Shown: positions 27,251-29,445 of the stretch, piece by piece
How positions within the stretch are numbered: the stretch's first letter is position 1
Layout: each line of letters begins with the position of its first letter
Assembly: GCA_004352715.1 (NCBI GenBank)
Contig: SCFE01000080.1
Span: 1,840,080 to 1,869,524, forward strand
Length of the DNA: 29,445 bases
DNA from: Hofstenia miamia
Lineage: Eukaryota > Xenacoelomorpha > Acoela
Reading direction: 5' to 3'
Position numbers and translations under genes: made by a program
Notes under the pieces: model-generated
Seen by the model: the letters and a program-made list of their open reading frames with translations, nothing else
Database searches by the model: none
What the model was told of the DNA's origin: nothing

Positions 27251-29140
27251 TCATTTGGTGACATCGTAGTATTGGGTCGCAGTCTCGACGTTGTTGATCC
27301 ACATGAGATCTTCGGCTGCCTGAAAGAGGATAAGGACGCGGGGTTGTAGCGTGGCTAGTTTTTCCTGGATCACCCTTAGTTGCTGATGGATCAGGAGTCC
27401 CCTCGTGAAAATATCAGTTATCGTTAGTTTTCCATCGATGAACACACACTCGGCGTTGTCTCCCGCGATAAGTTTCTCACATGCGGCTTTGTACTCACTG
27501 GTCCTGCTCGCTTTGATGGCTTCTGACTTGGTGCTGACAAAGTTGATCTTATCAGGCAATTGCGTGGCGACTTTCTTCTTAGGTTTCCGGACCTTCCATT
27601 TAGGTTGTATCAACAGAGTCTCCACTATAGGAGGAGGGATGCATAGTAGATTGGAGGTCTCTATCTTCTTCTCCATTTCGCTGAAGCTTGCATGGGAGGC
27701 TAATGTGGCAGTTCCAATCGTGACTGGATAGTTTATACGAGCATCCTNNNNNNNNNNNNNNNNNNNNNNNNNNNNNNNNNNNNNNNNNNNNNNNNNNNNN
27801 NNNNNNNNNNNNNNNNNNNNNNNNNNNNNNNNNNNNNNNNNNNNNNNNNNNNNNNNNNNNNNNNNNNNNNNNNNNNNNNNNNNNNNNNNNNNNNNNNNNN
27901 NNNNNNNNNNNNNNNNNNNNNNNNNNNNNNNNNNNNNNNNNNNNNNNNNNNNNNNNNNNNNNNNNNNNNNNNNNNNNNNNNNNNNNNNNNNNNNNNNNNN
28001 NNNNNNNNNNNNNNNNNNNNNNNNNNNNNNNNNNNNNNNNNNNNNNNNNNNNNNNNNNNNNNNNNNNNNNNNNNNNNNNNNNNNNNNNNNNNNNNNNNNN
28101 NNNNNNNNNNNNNNNNNNNNNNNNNNNNNNNNNNNNNNNNNNNNNNNNNNNNNNNNNNNNNNNNNNNNNNNNNNNNNNNNNNNNNNNNNNNNNNNNNNNN
28201 NNNNNNNNNNNNNNNNNNNNNNNNNNNNNNNNNNNNNNNNNNNNNNNNNNNNNNNNNNNNNNNNNNNNNNNNNNNNNNNNNNNNNNNNNNNNNNNNNNNN
28301 NNNNNNNNNNNNNNNNNNNNNNNNNNNNNNNNNNNNNNNNNNNNNNNNNNNNNNNNNNNNNNNNNNNNNNNNNNNNNNNNNNNNNNNNNNNNNNNNNNNN
28401 NNNNNNNNNNNNNNNNNNNNNNNNNNNNNNNNNNNNNNNNNNNNNNNNNNNNNNNNNNNNNNNNNNNNNNNNNNNNNNNNNNNNNNNNNNNNNNNNNNNN
28501 NNNNNNNNNNNNNNNNNNNNNNNNNNNNNNNNNNNNNNNNNNNNNNNNNNNNNNNNNNNNNNNNNNNNNNNNNNNNNNNNNNNNNNNNNNNNNNNNNNNN
28601 NNNNNNNNNNNNNNNNNNNNNNNNNNNNNNNNNNNNNNNNNNNNNNNNNNNNNNNNNNNNNNNNNNNNNNNNNNNNNNNNNNNNNNNNNNNNNNNNNNNN
28701 NNNNNNNNNNNNNNNNNNNNNNNNNNNNNNNNNNNNNNNNNNNNNNNGCGGACGTCAAAGTGAGGTGTGGATTGCTGCTCATGACCACTAGTGTAACTGC
28801 GAGGGCGCAGAGGGATGGGTGGAGTGTTCTGGGTGTTCAATACGCGTCGCGGGTTTCTGTGGAATGACGGACTTGTGTTGGCGTTACTATACGGGATGGT
28901 AGAGGCGTTGTGGCTATCATCCATTCTTTGAACAGTAGGGGAAGTCAGAGGACAAAAATTCAACAAAGATCCAACGGTGCAAGGGGCAGCGTCCGGGCTA
29001 CCAGCACTTGCACAGGGGACACTCCGAGAGGGAGGAGTCCCAAAAGTAGGAGAATAAATTACAGTACAACTCGAACTAGAATCCATGGGTACAAAGAAGA
29101 AAACAACAATTTCCAGGACTGACAACGGGAGCACTCCCAT
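27251..29140 (-). CDS. Unknown long minus-strand frame, gapped
   Basis: Two sequenced parts share one frame, though the 1000 N gap makes this uncertain. The N-terminal part (29140-28748; likely start ATG 29086, MDSSSS) is Ser/Thr/Pro-rich with few hydrophobic runs, and looks disordered. The C-terminal part (27747-27251) has a basic patch (WKVRKPKKK), then a helical, charged region with QLPDKINFVSTKSEAIKASR and LLIHQQLRVIQEKLATLQPR, and stops at 27251-27253. Codon use and G+C are unlike the AT-rich 6-26 kb part and resemble the retroelement at 1-945. It could be the structural protein of a retroelement or virus-like insertion, or a host gene. I do not recognise it. Confidence 0.45.
   Translation of the reverse strand: MGVLPLSVLEIVVFFFVPMDSSSSCTVIYSPTFGTPPSRSVPCASAGSPDAAPCTVGSLLNFCPLTSPTVQRMDDSHNASTIPYSNANTSPSFHRNPRRVLNTQNTPPIPLRPRSYTSGHEQQSTPHFDVRXXXXXXXXXXXXXXXXXXXXXXXXXXXXXXXXXXXXXXXXXXXXXXXXXXXXXXXXXXXXXXXXXXXXXXXXXXXXXXXXXXXXXXXXXXXXXXXXXXXXXXXXXXXXXXXXXXXXXXXXXXXXXXXXXXXXXXXXXXXXXXXXXXXXXXXXXXXXXXXXXXXXXXXXXXXXXXXXXXXXXXXXXXXXXXXXXXXXXXXXXXXXXXXXXXXXXXXXXXXXXXXXXXXXXXXXXXXXXXXXXXXXXXXXXXXXXXXXXXXXXXXXXXXXXXXXXXXXXXXXXXXXXXXXXXXXXXXXXXXXXXXXXXXXXXXXXXXXXXXXXXXXXXXXXXXXXXDARINYPVTIGTATLASHASFSEMEKKIETSNLLCIPPPIVETLLIQPKWKVRKPKKKVATQLPDKINFVSTKSEAIKASRTSEYKAACEKLIAGDNAECVFIDGKLTITDIFTRGLLIHQQLRVIQEKLATLQPRVLILFQAAEDLMWINNVETATQYYDVTK
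27748..28747. other. Assembly gap, exactly 1000 N
   Basis: A round-size gap, like the one at 946-1945, probably a placeholder. It lies inside the unknown minus-strand frame. Confidence 0.98.
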
Positions 29141-29379
29141 TCACACAGGAACGAAACAAAAATACTTACAGGGGTAACAGTGATTAGCAGCCCGAAAAGG
29201 GAAGAAACGAATATGGTGGTACTTGGTAATAAATCCAACAACGTAGAAGCACTAGTAACAAATAAGACAAACAAGAGATTTAACACAGTTGACATCAGCC
29301 AAATAAGAAACACAGAATTGGCGTCATCATCCTTCGAGGGCGAGGAAGCTGATGAATACATTGGTGGGTGACTTTCCAT
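29059..29379 (-). CDS. Hypothetical small membrane-protein frame
   Basis: A 106-residue frame starts at ATG 29379 (MESHPPMYSSASSPSKDDDA). Residues of about 23-78 are strongly hydrophobic in two stretches (FLIWLMSTVLNLLFVLFVTS and TTIFVSSLFGLLITVTPVSI), as in a protein with two membrane segments. It overlaps the start of the unknown frame at 29140 in another frame. A plus frame at 29180-29371 shadows it, so either may be chance. No family is recognised. Confidence 0.3.
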   Translation of the reverse strand: MESHPPMYSSASSPSKDDDANSVFLIWLMSTVLNLLFVLFVTSASTLLDLLPSTTIFVSSLFGLLITVTPVSIFVSFLCEWECSRCQSWKLLFSSLYPWILVRVVL

Positions 29380-29445
29380 GAAGTCTTAAAACGATAATAC
29401 GCCCCAAAACGAAAACCAACTCACCACCAAACCATCGAGGGAGAA

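Noticed and set aside
29076-29169. A 94 bp minus-strand intron (GTAAGT to CTAG) joining the membrane-like frame to the unknown frame
   Set aside because: The sites look good, but the join gives a frame that soon stops and does not match the long downstream frame.
1-29445. CRISPR arrays, operons, Shine-Dalgarno sites
   Set aside because: None is present; the content is that of a eukaryotic nuclear genome.

Overview
The window is metazoan-type nuclear DNA. It is AT-rich, has spliced host coding sequence, carries degenerate TTAGGG-type telomere motifs, and is loaded with LTR, non-LTR and DNA transposon remnants. Nothing looks bacterial, and no CRISPR array or operon was seen. The lineage cannot be fixed from sequence alone; an AT-rich invertebrate is the most economical reading. 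The assembly is patchy: there are two gaps of exactly 1000 N, two shorter gaps, and single N characters that join short contigs.

Layout. Positions 1-945 (+) hold a decayed, GC-richer Ty3/Gypsy Pol fragment (RNase H, integrase zinc region). From 1946 to 6732 (-) lies a second Ty3/Gypsy element, read right to left: LTR (6732-5577), tRNA-type primer binding site, long coiled-coil Gag, CCHC nucleocapsid, protease and RT scraps. Its 2865-3824 part is scrambled by single-N contig joins. An exon-like reading frame abuts the outer LTR edge at 6733-6910. From 7 to 15 kb there is AT-rich DNA with a hAT-like terminus, a Tc1-like HTH remnant, a 1.2 kb foldback element with TA target duplication, a hAT-like MITE next to transposase-like debris, and a 5'-truncated non-LTR retrotransposon. 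At 15.2-15.8 kb lies a foldback repeat whose arms are telomere-like arrays.

The one clear host gene is a secretory cyclophilin (peptidyl-prolyl isomerase, PPIB/PPIC type) on + at 16325-22044. It has five exons encoding 189 residues, a signal peptide, a 38 bp second intron and a decayed reverse transcriptase antisense in its third intron. Two catalytic-pocket residues differ from the family norm.

Downstream, 24.0-26.3 kb contains relatives of the Gypsy LTR at 5577-6732. One is a near-palindrome with two convergent TATA boxes. The other is a 3' LTR, with an inverted copy of its own start, following an integrase C-terminal remnant. Positions 27.2-29.4 kb form a GC-richer block with long minus-strand reading frames of unknown identity, broken by a 1000 N gap.

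No previously undescribed multi-gene system is evident. The most interesting items are the LTR-derived palindromes, the telomere-motif foldback, the stop-codon and frameshift layout of the Gypsy element, the altered cyclophilin active site, and the unidentified block at the right end.
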